In this document: positions 47,243-54,611 of the stretch, piece after piece | Position numbering within the stretch: position 1 is the first letter of the stretch | How the letters are laid out: each line of letters opens with the position of its first letter | From: CALXVA01 sp944392465 | GTDB taxonomy: Bacteria; Bacillota; Clostridia; TANB77; CAG-508 | DNA: 64,000 nucleotides | Direction: 5' to 3' | NCBI GenBank assembly: GCA_963931155.1 | Contig: OZ006978.1 | Location: forward strand, 372,001-436,000 | The notes under the pieces: model-generated | Database searches by the model: none | What the model was told of the DNA's origin: nothing | What the model saw: the letters and a program-made list of their open reading frames with translations, nothing else | Program-made: the position numbers and the translations under genes

Positions 47243-47482
47243 TTGAAAAAAATGTATATAGAAGAACGTGCAATAAATTTAGCACGTTATATAATAGATA
47301 GCAAAGATACCGTAAGGGGAGCAGCAAGAAAATTTGGAGTAAGTAAAAGTACAGTACACACCGAAGTAACATTCCAGAACGGTAGAAATAAATTACACAT
47401 AATTCCAAAAAGTATTGAAATTAAAGGAGTTTTCTTAGCAAAGAAAAATCCAGTTGTAAAATTAGGCTTAGTTATAAAATAA
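47243..47482 (+). CDS. spoIIID: spoIIID 5' fragment fused to 40 element-encoded residues
   Basis: SpoIIID is the mother-cell DNA-binding regulator that follows SigE. Codons 1-39 are SpoIIID (YIEERAINLARYI, then the helix-turn-helix GAARKFGVSKSTVH). At Val38-His39, in the recognition helix, the reading continues into foreign sequence (TEVTFQNGRNK...) and stops at 47482, giving 79 residues. The expected continuation KDVSERL is found at 59231 after an 11.9-kb element. The truncated product lacks the basic C-terminal part needed for DNA binding. Start TTG 47243 (binding site AGGGGGG) or ATG 47252. A SigE-like promoter could not be fixed; an inverted repeat CTAAGAA/TTCTTAG lies upstream. Confidence 0.92.
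   Translation: MKKMYIEERAINLARYIIDSKDTVRGAARKFGVSKSTVHTEVTFQNGRNKLHIIPKSIEIKGVFLAKKNPVVKLGLVIK
47354..47387 (+). other. Left attachment site (attL) with element-side arm
   Basis: Core GTACA at 47354-47358. Twenty bases further in, AACGGTAGAA (47378-47387) is the exact inverted partner of TTCTACCGTT (59205-59214) on the right side. When the ends are joined, these arms form a near-palindrome around the core, as in attP sites of large serine recombinases. Confidence 0.75.
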
Positions 47483-47496
47483 TTAGGAGGTTTGTT

Positions 47497-47889
47497 ATGA
47501 ATAGTAAAGAATTGAAAAAGGAAATTGTAGATGAAAAAACAGGAATAAGTTATACTTTGGTAGGAGATTATTATATGCCTAACTTATATTTAGAGCCAGA
47601 AGAAAAAATCACATTAAATAAATATGGGTTATTAAGATTAAATTATTTGAAGAAACATAAAAAAGCAGAATATACTATATTGTTTATGAATAAAGAATTA
47701 AATAAGCACTTGAAAGAAATTCAAGAGCAAGCACAAAAAGAAATTGATTTTATAATAAAAGATTTAAAGTCAAAAAGTAATTTAACAGAAGATATGAAAA
47801 ACACTAACCCTTTATATTGGGTTGGTACAATGAACGCAATAAAAAATCAAGCAGAAGAAATTGTTTTAAAAGAATTAATTTATGTATGA
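47497..47889 (+). CDS. tnpV: TnpV-family transposon protein
   Basis: A 130-residue protein of the TnpV family found on clostridial mobilizable elements: ISYTLVGDYYMPNL, a LGRLNYLKKHKKAEY-like stretch, and NPLYWVGTMNAIKNQAEEIV. Its function is not established. It begins 14 bp after the stop of the truncated spoIIID ORF with TTAGGAGG, so any transcript from the spoIIID promoter will include it. A terminator follows at 47962. A part in excision control is my inference only. Confidence 0.82.
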   Translation: MNSKELKKEIVDEKTGISYTLVGDYYMPNLYLEPEEKITLNKYGLLRLNYLKKHKKAEYTILFMNKELNKHLKEIQEQAQKEIDFIIKDLKSKSNLTEDMKNTNPLYWVGTMNAIKNQAEEIVLKELIYV

Positions 47890-47961
47890 TAAATTAGTTT
47901 ACTTTAAAATAAAAATGCCTTAAAAACGATTTTGAGGCTTAATTGAATATGGAAAATAACT

Positions 47962-47999
47962 AACTACTTGTAGTTTATAAACTATGAGTAGTTTTTTTG
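47962..47999 (+). terminator. Terminator after tnpV
   Basis: AACTACT (47962-47968) pairs with AGTAGTT (47987-47993) around the palindrome TAGTTTATAAACTA, followed by seven T. It would end the spoIIID-tnpV transcript. Confidence 0.8.
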
Positions 48000-48304
48000 T
48001 TTTCAAAAAGAGAATATGCCTCAAACTCTATAAAAGTGATAGGTGTGATGAGCCGATGCTATAAAGTTTATCCGTATTTGTATAAGTAGTCTAATTATAC
48101 AAGGTGCGTAAGTGAGATTTTAGAACAAAAACTCACAATAATAAAAGAGTATTCGGTGGCAAAACTTGGGTGTGAATTTATAATTGTAAAAAGTTTGGAC
48201 AAGTATGAACAAAGATATTTAAAAGTATCAGCAATTATAGTAGCAAATGCTACTTACTAGACTACCTATGAAACGAGGCGAACGACTGACGGTTTCAGTT
48301 TGTA
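48000..48304. other. Non-coding stretch, possibly structured RNA
   Basis: No supportable gene. The bases are less AT-biased than most intergenic DNA here and contain several G-rich stretches (GTGATGAGCCGATGC, GGTGCGTAAGTGAG, GAAACGAGGCGAACGACTGACGG) and an ACTGA-cggtt-TCAGT hairpin (48284-48298-type region). It could be a non-coding RNA or part of the transfer origin region. Function unknown. Confidence 0.35.
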
Positions 48305-48562
48305 TAGGTGTAATAATTCCTTTTATAGCAAATGGAATATTACACCTAATTCTACTTTAAGCTCACTCCCTCTGGTTTCTGTAAAATCTATCCATAAAGC
48401 GTGGAAGTTTGAAACCGAGCAAGGTTTCAAAGAGTAAGAAAAATTTATTTTTCTTGCTCTTTTTTCAATAAATGCAGATATGCAATTTATTGAAAGCATA
48501 ACAAATGACAAGTTCATTTGTTATGAGAAAACTAAAAAATGCTAGTAGCAATTTTTAGTTTT
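48305..48562. repeat. Array of six strong DNA hairpins upstream of oriT
   Basis: Successive inverted repeats: 48305-48348 (TAGGTGTAAT stem), 48408-48431 (TTTGAAACC/GGTTTCAAA), 48432-48459 (AAGAAAAA/TTTTTCTT), 48465-48493 (TCAATAAAT/ATTTATTGA with TGCA), 48497-48525 (CATAACAAATGA, perfect 12 bp), 48528-48562 (AAAACTAAAAA/TTTTTAGTTTT). Each is unrelated in sequence to the next. They precede the relaxase origin. Confidence 0.8.
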
Positions 48563-48588
48563 GGGTTGTAGGGTTTACCCTGCCACAC

Positions 48589-48630
48589 GAACACTTTTGC
48601 CTAAAAAGTGTTGTAGTGTGTTACAACACA
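48589..48630 (+). other. oriT: MobV-type origin of transfer (oriT)
   Basis: The hairpin AACACTTTT/AAAAGTGTT (48590-48612) is directly followed by TAGTG-TGTTA (48614-48623), the core known at the nick site of pMV158-type MobV origins, and then the dyad TGTGTT-AC-AACACA (48617-48630). By analogy the nick lies between 48618 and 48619. It sits 70 bp before the MobV relaxase gene, the usual place. Confidence 0.8.
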
Positions 48631-48701
48631 TCTTAAATAAGTACCATTTTTAAGTTTAGTTTGTGTTACTTTATTTAGCTATTCAAGGAGGTGGATATTA
48701 T

Positions 48702-49949
48702 ATGAGTTATGCTATAATAAGAAATCAAAAATACAAAAGAGAAAATTTAAAAGGCATATTTAGACATAATGAAAGGAAAAATGAAAATTATTCTAATAAA
48801 AATATTGATAAAGAAAAATCGTACTTAAATTATTCATTGAAAGATCCAAAATATAGTTATGAAAAAGACTTTGAAAGAATAAGAAAAGAATATAATTTAA
48901 AAGGTCAAATAAAAACAGTTAGTAACATTGCTTGTGAATATATTATCACATCTGACAATGAATTTTTTAATAAAATTGGAGAAAAAGAAACAAGAAGATT
49001 TTTTGAAACTGCTTATAAGTTTGTGTGTGAATATAAAAATTTAGGAGAACAATATATTCTTTCTGCAAAAGTGCATAATGATGAAGATACACCACATATG
49101 CACTTAGTTTTTTTACCAGTTGTTCATACAAAAGATAAAAAAGGAAATGATATTGATAAATTAGCTTGTAGTGAATTTTGGAAAGAAAAAGACAGTTATA
49201 GGCAATTACAAAATGCTTTTTACGAATATATGATTTTACACAATTTTGAACTAGAAAGAGGTTTACTAAAAGAAGAAACAAAAAGAAATCATTTAAGCAT
49301 TGAAGAATTTAAAAAAATCACGAATTATGATAAAACAAAAGAGATTTTACAAGATATTAGCTTAGAACTTCCAGAAGTACCAAGTATTGAAGATTTTAAT
49401 AAGGTTGTTTTCAAAAGAAATGAGAAAATACAAAAAGAAATAATTGAGCCAAAAGATAAACTTATTGAAAAATTATACTCTGAAAATAAACAATTACACG
49501 GAGAAATTGAAAGACAAGTAAATGTAATTGATGAGGCTGAAAAATATCAAAAAGAAAGAGAAAAAATACTTGAAGATAATGAAAAATTACACAATAAAGT
49601 ATATCAAATGGAACACGATTACAAAGTTAAAAGCAATTCCCTTGATTTTAGATATAATAATAGAAAAGAAGAATTAGAAAAAGAGTTTGAAGAAAAGGTT
49701 TTTAATTTAGAATATGAATATAAGTATAAAATAAACAAACTAGAAAAGGAAAATAATAAACTTCATAAAATCATTAAAACTTTTGAGGAAACAGTTAAAA
49801 AATTTATAAAATGGCTCTGTAAAAAATTCGACTTACTTTCTGGGGATGAAATTGTTAGAGATTTTGAGAAAGAAACAGGAAATTCTTTAAATGCTGAAAA
49901 ACAATTTACTAAACAAGAAAGATTTAGAGATTTTGAAAAAGAACTATAA
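48702..49949 (+). CDS. mobV: MobV-family relaxase (Mob/Pre)
   Basis: Nicks oriT and leads DNA transfer. The 415-residue protein has N-terminal motif I (SYAIIRNQKYKRENL..HNER), motif II (YSLKDPK region) and motif III HNDEDTPHMHLVFLPV, the three-His metal site. The C-terminal half (about 260-380) is a long coiled coil for dimerisation. ATG 48702 has AAGGAGGTGG; upstream in-frame starts lie before that site. No coupling protein or transfer channel is encoded here, so transfer depends on a helper. Confidence 0.93.
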   Translation: MSYAIIRNQKYKRENLKGIFRHNERKNENYSNKNIDKEKSYLNYSLKDPKYSYEKDFERIRKEYNLKGQIKTVSNIACEYIITSDNEFFNKIGEKETRRFFETAYKFVCEYKNLGEQYILSAKVHNDEDTPHMHLVFLPVVHTKDKKGNDIDKLACSEFWKEKDSYRQLQNAFYEYMILHNFELERGLLKEETKRNHLSIEEFKKITNYDKTKEILQDISLELPEVPSIEDFNKVVFKRNEKIQKEIIEPKDKLIEKLYSENKQLHGEIERQVNVIDEAEKYQKEREKILEDNEKLHNKVYQMEHDYKVKSNSLDFRYNNRKEELEKEFEEKVFNLEYEYKYKINKLEKENNKLHKIIKTFEETVKKFIKWLCKKFDLLSGDEIVRDFEKETGNSLNAEKQFTKQERFRDFEKEL

Positions 49950-50123
49950 AATAGAGGGTTTATGCCCTCTATTCTCATAATAATAAATTGACTATCTAAT
50001 TTTTGTCAAGTCTTTTTAACGAATTTATTATATTATTTTTTTGTATGACAAACAAGCGAAAACGATATATTTTTTAAAAAATTGTATCTTTTTCACTTCT
50101 TTTATGATAAAATTCAATTATAG

Positions 50124-51329
50124 TTAGTTTTCTAAGAATTGTTTATTATTTTTGCACATTGAATATAACATTCTTAGAATTTTAGTTGAACAAGCAGTTA
50201 GGCTTTCATAATAATGTTTGCCTTCTGCTTTTTTGTTTTGGTAATAAATATATACTGGATGTTCTGGATAATTTGAAGCACCTAATTTTACTACCATTTG
50301 ACTGCAATTAAACAATATATATCTTGCATATTTGTTTCCTCTTTTTGATATTGCTCCTTTTACATTTATACTTTTTCCAGACTGTTTGATTGTTGGATCA
50401 AGTCCACAGAAAGCTATTACTTCTTTTGGACTATTAAATCTTGTTATATCTCCTAATTCTCCAAGTATTTCAGCTGTTAATATTTCTCCAATCCCATAAA
50501 ATGAATTGATTATTTCATAATATTGAGATTGTTTTGCTGTTTCTATCATTTTACTTCTCAATTCATTTATAATATTATTGTTATTTTGCACTATTTGAGC
50601 CATTTTTGAAAGATTATTTACATCGGAGTGTTCTTTATCAACTCCTGGATAAGAGTTAGCTGAAACTGTTTTTATTGTTGTGGCAAGTTTTTTATAAAAG
50701 TTTAAGTTTCTTCCATTTGTTTTGTATAAATTGTTATACAATGCATCAATTCTTTTTTCTTTTACTATTTCTGCGTGTGGAAATTCTTTAATAAAATTTA
50801 ATGCTGTATCATCATAAATTCTTGTTGATTTAAAGATTTTCTCTAGTTCTGGAAAACATATATTTATCAATCTTTTGTATCTATTTTTACAACTTACATT
50901 GTTCTGTAACAAATAAAAATATTGTCTTGTCATTGCTTTTAAATTAGCATATAAGTCTTTTTTAGATAAATCGTGATATTTTACTTCGTTTACAAAAAAC
51001 AACTTTGCTAACCTATAACAATCTTCTTTATCTGTTTTTGTTTTTCTAATAGTATCATAATTATTTTTTGTCGTTAAACTATTGATAACTAAAGTATTAA
51101 ATCCATTTTCTTTAAAGTATCTTTCTACTGGTAAATGGTATGTACCTGTTGATTCCATAAATACTGTTAAGTTTTCTGGGTTAATTTCTTTAATTTCTGC
51201 TTTTACTTTTTCAAAATCTTCTAAATTGTGCTTTATCTCTTTTGTGTCAATAAGTATTTCTCCATCATTATTCATAAGCATTATCATACTCTTATTTTTA
51301 GCAACATCTACACTTAATACTGTTTTCAA
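50124..51329 (-). CDS. IS110-family transposase
   Basis: A 401-residue DEDD-type recombinase. N-terminal RuvC-like domain with Asp8, Glu59, Asp100 and Asp103 (SVDVAKNKS, FMESTGTYH, KTDKEDC). C-terminal Tnp_20 domain has FYGIGEILTAEILGELGDI and the catalytic Ser in KQSGKSINVKGAISKRGNKYAR. The start is TTG 51329 with AGGTGAATAATT. The gene lies opposite to the relaxase and may be a later insertion into the element. Element ends were not found, as expected for IS110, which usually lacks terminal inverted repeats. Confidence 0.92.
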   Translation of the reverse strand: MKTVLSVDVAKNKSMIMLMNNDGEILIDTKEIKHNLEDFEKVKAEIKEINPENLTVFMESTGTYHLPVERYFKENGFNTLVINSLTTKNNYDTIRKTKTDKEDCYRLAKLFFVNEVKYHDLSKKDLYANLKAMTRQYFYLLQNNVSCKNRYKRLINICFPELEKIFKSTRIYDDTALNFIKEFPHAEIVKEKRIDALYNNLYKTNGRNLNFYKKLATTIKTVSANSYPGVDKEHSDVNNLSKMAQIVQNNNNIINELRSKMIETAKQSQYYEIINSFYGIGEILTAEILGELGDITRFNSPKEVIAFCGLDPTIKQSGKSINVKGAISKRGNKYARYILFNCSQMVVKLGASNYPEHPVYIYYQNKKAEGKHYYESLTACSTKILRMLYSMCKNNKQFLEN

Positions 51330-51530
51330 AATTATTCACCTACTTTCTTTTTGAACTTAAGTCTTTTACCTCTACTATTATTTCATCAGGCTTGTTATAT
51401 AGAGTCGATGCCCTCACTATCTAAAACTAAATTAATAATAGGAATAAAAGCCGAACTGTCAATTTTTTAGATTCAAAGACCTCTGTAATTTGATGTTCTA
51501 ACTTAAATTCTAATGTAAATAATTTTACAA
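51330..51530 (-). ncRNA. Candidate IS110 bridge RNA region
   Basis: IS110 elements carry a structured non-coding RNA in the DNA before the transposase that pairs with donor and target. Here the 200-bp upstream stretch has a promoter-like TTGACA at about 51461-51456 with TATTAT 16 bp on, and conserved-looking GTGAGGGCATCGACTC followed by AACAAGCCTGATG. I could not fold it. Confidence 0.3.
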
Positions 51531-51539
51531 CCAAAAAAA

Positions 51540-51569
51540 TTAGATGTAAACTCTTTTATTTACATCTAA
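51540..51569 (-). terminator. Terminator after the XRE gene
   Basis: TTAGATGTAAA (51540-51550) and TTTACATCTAA (51559-51569) pair perfectly; the minus strand continues with seven T. Confidence 0.85.
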
Positions 51570-51589
51570 CAGTATACCTGTAATTTGTA

Positions 51590-51958
51590 TTACTTTTTAA
51601 ATACTTTTAAAACGAAACCTAATCCCAAACCAATCATAGCAAATACATATCCTAACATAAAATTATCAAAAACAATTCCTAATGTATTTCCTATAATAAA
51701 TCCTCCGATAATTAACCATTCTATTTTATCATCATTATCATTTTCTATTTCAATGCCAAGTGCGTTATCAATAGAAAACTCTAATAAAACTGCTAATTTT
51801 TTTAAACTATCAATATCAGGAATGGTTTCTCCTGTTTCCCATTTAGAAACAGTTTGTCTTGCAACATTTAATTGTTCAGCAAGTTGTTCTTGTGTCATAT
51901 TTTTTTCTTTTCTTTTTTGTAGTATTATATCCTTTAATTCCAATATTCCCACCTCCAA
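51590..51958 (-). CDS. XRE-family regulator with membrane tail
   Basis: A 122-residue protein with a Cro/CI-type helix-turn-helix (about 8-62, KRKEKNMTQEQLAEQLNVARQTVSKWETG) and two hydrophobic segments at the C-terminus (about 82-118, WLIIGGFIIGNTLG and YVFAMIGLGLGFV). This layout is common in membrane-tethered Firmicutes regulators. The start may be the ATG after GGAGGTGGGA. Its target is unknown; it could control the element or the nearby erm-like gene. Confidence 0.85.
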   Translation of the reverse strand: MEVGILELKDIILQKRKEKNMTQEQLAEQLNVARQTVSKWETGETIPDIDSLKKLAVLLEFSIDNALGIEIENDNDDKIEWLIIGGFIIGNTLGIVFDNFMLGYVFAMIGLGLGFVLKVFKK

Positions 51959-52072
51959 TATAATTTTATATTATAAATATATTTCGCACCACCTATTAGA
52001 AGTGGAATTTTCGCACTTCATTTTAACATTTAGATAAATTACTATTTATTAAACAAATCACTAAATTGTAAT

Positions 52073-52249
52073 TTATATAAAACTTTTTTTCAAACCTTTT
52101 TTAAATACTAAAATTGCTTTTGCTGTTCCTGTAATTGACATAGTAACTAGCTCATAACCATCTTGTAACATTTCATTTGCTTTTTCTTCTACTTTTTGTG
52201 CCATATCATCTGCCTTTGGTGAATACTCTATAACAACTGTTTTATACAT
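52073..52249 (-). CDS. Small DUF4177-like protein
   Basis: Fifty-eight residues: MYKTVVIEYSPKADDMAQK, then a helix and DGYELVTMSITGT ending in ILVFKKG. The beta-alpha-beta pattern with a GYELV turn resembles DUF4177-type small proteins of unknown role. TAGGAGGTGG lies before the ATG, which strongly supports translation. It sits downstream of the Erm-like gene on the same strand. Confidence 0.7.
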   Translation of the reverse strand: MYKTVVIEYSPKADDMAQKVEEKANEMLQDGYELVTMSITGTAKAILVFKKGLKKSFI

Positions 52250-52375
52250 TTTTCCACCTCCTAATCTATCACAAATTGTAATTTATGATTTACTTATTAC
52301 TTTTTTCTGTCAACTTTTTTGTTTACACTATTGCTAATAATATAGAAATTTGAAATATAGCTACTGATAAAATTC

Positions 52376-53290
52376 TTATTTTCCATTTTCAAATTTTAAT
52401 TTTTTTTGGCGCTTAGCTTCAAATTTCCAATAACCATGATTACGATTTCGATGTTTTTTTTGAATCTTGTTTTGATTGTTTTTCATGTCTTGTTCAGCAT
52501 TTAATATAATAGCTTTTTTTTCGTTGGAAACAAATTTAAGAAAAACATCATATAGGTACAGCCATCCATCGTATGAGATTTCAGTAAGCGTTGACTCTAA
52601 TTTAATTTTTAAAAACTTGCAAATGCGTTTTTGTTGCTCATAAGTAAACAATTTTTTTGTTTTATCTTTGAAAGTATTTCCAGATGCTAAAAATATATAT
52701 GACAGAAAATTTCTATAGTCTATCGCATCCTCAACATCAGCAGATGTTTTTCTTTGAAAGTGAGCAAAACATATTCGTGCATTTGGCACAGGATAAAAAT
52801 CTGATGGTTTAAACTCATAAATCAATTCAGCGGAAAACCAAGGTTTGTATAAAAGAGACCTCAAACTTTCGTTATAAAAGGGCTGTCCAGAATACCTGAG
52901 AAAAGCCTCATACTGCATTATGAAATATATATCTTCAGGAGGATTATCGGCTTCAAATACCTTTTTCACAATATCAGCAGTTATGTTAAATGGAATATTT
53001 GCACATACTTTATATGGTTCTTTTACTGATATTTTATATTTTAAAAAATCCATCTCTATTATTTGAACTTTTTTAGATTCTTTATACTTTTCAGATAAAG
53101 TTTTCGCTAATTTCGCATCAAACTCTATTGCTATAACTTGCTTGCTTTTTTTTGCAAGTTCAATGGTAATAATTCCTTTTCCAGGACCTATCTCAATTAT
53201 AATATCGTCGTTACAAATATTACTCTTTGATAACAAAGTCGCTACAAGTTGTTTACTATGTAAATAATTTTGCGAATGTTCTATTCCCAT
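52376..53290 (-). CDS. Erm-like 23S rRNA adenine N6-methyltransferase
   Basis: SAM-dependent methyltransferase of the KsgA/Erm family. SAM motif EIGPGKG at 33-39, acidic IEFD at 56-58 region, DFL motif II near 81, and the catalytic NIPF at 98-101. The start HSQNYLHSK matches Erm. If it modifies A2058 it would give macrolide-lincosamide-streptogramin resistance; not provable from sequence. At 304 residues it is longer than Erm(B), with a basic tail (KKHRNRNHGYWKFEAKRQKK), as in some Clostridium and actinobacterial Erms. No long leader peptide region precedes it, so erm-type attenuation is not evident. Confidence 0.8.
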   Translation of the reverse strand: MGIEHSQNYLHSKQLVATLLSKSNICNDDIIIEIGPGKGIITIELAKKSKQVIAIEFDAKLAKTLSEKYKESKKVQIIEMDFLKYKISVKEPYKVCANIPFNITADIVKKVFEADNPPEDIYFIMQYEAFLRYSGQPFYNESLRSLLYKPWFSAELIYEFKPSDFYPVPNARICFAHFQRKTSADVEDAIDYRNFLSYIFLASGNTFKDKTKKLFTYEQQKRICKFLKIKLESTLTEISYDGWLYLYDVFLKFVSNEKKAIILNAEQDMKNNQNKIQKKHRNRNHGYWKFEAKRQKKLKFENGK

Positions 53291-53330
53291 AAATACCTCC
53301 TTTACAAATTACTATTTATTGTTAAATTCT

Positions 53331-53996
53331 TTAATCTCCAATTTTGTCTATTATCTCATCTAATTGTTCTTTTTGTTCGTTAGATAATATTGCTTCGCCA
53401 TTACTTGCTGAAGTAACATGATACTCATCATCAAATATCTCAATTCCATAAGTAACAAAACTATCTTCTTCCTCACTATTATATTTAATATAATAAGTTG
53501 GAAGTCCATCACACGTTTCATTGGAAAAAGTTAAATTATCAATAATATTAAAAATTTCATATATCTCCTCTTGATTTAAAGTGTATTTTTTTATTGATGT
53601 TTCAGAACTTAAACCAGTTGTTTGTATATCTATTGTGGTAACTTTATTATTAATATTACTTTCTTGATTTCTATTATCTTTTTGTAACTCTTCTTCAAAC
53701 TTTTTTTCATATTCTTTCATTTCTTTTTCAAAGTCATTATAATCCATAAGCCAAGTTCCAATTTTAATATCATCAAATCCTGCTAATGTATGAAAATCAA
53801 TTACTTTATATCCTAATCCAAAGTACTCTATTGTTCCTCCATCCCTAATAACTCCTGCTGGATTTTGTATACAGAAAATAGGTTTTTCTTGTTTCTGTAC
53901 TCTATTATAATCTACTGCAAAAAATATAATCCCTAAAATAACTACAATTCCTACAATAATAAACAATATTTTCAATCCTCTTTTCATAAACATCAC
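53331..53996 (-). CDS. Membrane-anchored protein of unknown function
   Basis: A 221-residue protein with an N-terminal membrane helix (about 8-28) and an outside domain containing PIFCIQNPAGVIRDGGTIEYFGLGYKVIDF, a stretch shared by a clostridial family of unknown function. A charged helical middle (EKEMKEYEKKFEEELQKD) and a beta-rich C-terminal domain follow. It lies 40 bp upstream of the Erm-like gene on the same strand and is likely cotranscribed. Confidence 0.7.
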   Translation of the reverse strand: MMFMKRGLKILFIIVGIVVILGIIFFAVDYNRVQKQEKPIFCIQNPAGVIRDGGTIEYFGLGYKVIDFHTLAGFDDIKIGTWLMDYNDFEKEMKEYEKKFEEELQKDNRNQESNINNKVTTIDIQTTGLSSETSIKKYTLNQEEIYEIFNIIDNLTFSNETCDGLPTYYIKYNSEEEDSFVTYGIEIFDDEYHVTSASNGEAILSNEQKEQLDEIIDKIGD

Positions 53997-54075
53997 CCTT
54001 TTTACCTTTCATTTTACAATTTAATCTTGAAGATAACTTACTATTTCTCTGAAAGAATAATATCATAAAAATAAA

Positions 54076-54101
54076 AGATTATCAATGTTTTATGATAATC
54101 T
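54076..54101 (-). terminator. Terminator after the ribbon-helix-helix gene
   Basis: AGATTATC (54076-54083) and GATAATCT (54094-54101) pair; the minus strand continues TTTATTTTTATG. Confidence 0.7.
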
Positions 54102-54109
54102 CCTAAATA

Positions 54110-54448
54110 TTATTTATTATATTTATCTAAAAATTCTTTCATTGCTATATTTACTAATCTTGTTAGTGAAATTCCCGTTTCTTGCGTTATCTTATTTAAA
54201 GCTTCTGCATTTTCTTTTCTAATCATTACACTTCTATAAATTGTTATCTCATCTTCTGGTTTGGCATAATATTTTACACTTCCAGTAGACAGTAAATCTT
54301 CAATACAAACATTTATCATATCACTAATTGTTGCGTCATAGTTCTTTTTAGTATATCTCATTAGTCTTTTATATAAACTATCATCAATGTTAATTGATTT
54401 CTTAACAGTTTTATTGTTGATAGAATATAGTCTGTCTATTGCACTCAT
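54110..54448 (-). CDS. Ribbon-helix-helix-type DNA-binding protein
   Basis: A 112-residue protein with two copies of a ribbon-helix-helix-like pattern: VKKSINIDDSLYKRLMRYTKK and YRSVMIRKENAEALNKITQETGISLTRLVNIAMKEFL. Such proteins act as plasmid or element copy regulators or antitoxins. ATG 54448 has AGGAGGTGG; the upstream ATG would be before that site. No partner toxin is adjacent. Confidence 0.7.
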   Translation of the reverse strand: MSAIDRLYSINNKTVKKSINIDDSLYKRLMRYTKKNYDATISDMINVCIEDLLSTGSVKYYAKPEDEITIYRSVMIRKENAEALNKITQETGISLTRLVNIAMKEFLDKYNK

Positions 54449-54578
54449 ATATCCACCTCCTATTGCTCGTTTTACAACCAATTGAATTATATAAAATTTT
54501 ATTTTTAAATAATACTTGTTGCTATTCCTTATAAACGAGCATAAATAGGTTTATATTTAGTGCGTATTTGCATAAAAT

Positions 54579-54600
54579 AAGAGAGTATAGCAACTCTCTT
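54579..54600 (-). terminator. Terminator after the CxxC protein gene
   Basis: AAGAGAGT (54579-54586) and ACTCTCTT (54593-54600) pair around ATAGCA; T-rich on the minus strand. Confidence 0.75.
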
Positions 54601-54611
54601 TATACAAATTA

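Larger units (their letters stand above)
52036..53320. repeat. 15-bp direct repeats flanking the erm-like module
   Basis: AAATTACTATTTATT occurs at 52036-52050 and again in the same direction at 53306-53320. Between them lie only the 58-residue gene and the Erm-like gene. A second shared word, AAATTGTAATTTAT, is at about 52064 and 52273. Such repeats can mark a cassette acquired by recombination, but both words are AT-rich. Confidence 0.45.

Noticed and set aside
47243..47482. The 79-residue ORF taken as a complete small regulator
   Set aside because: Its first 39 residues are SpoIIID and the rest is element DNA read by chance; the true remainder lies at 59231-59380.
48000..48330. Group II intron or hammerhead ribozyme (GTGATGAG, GTGCG and GAAAC words)
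   Set aside because: The words are not in the right order or spacing, the CUGAUGAG core is incomplete, and no domain V-like hairpin or intron-encoded protein was found.
49951..49972. Stem ATAGAGGG/CCCTCTAT after the relaxase as a terminator
   Set aside because: The stem is real but no T run follows, so I do not list it as a terminator.
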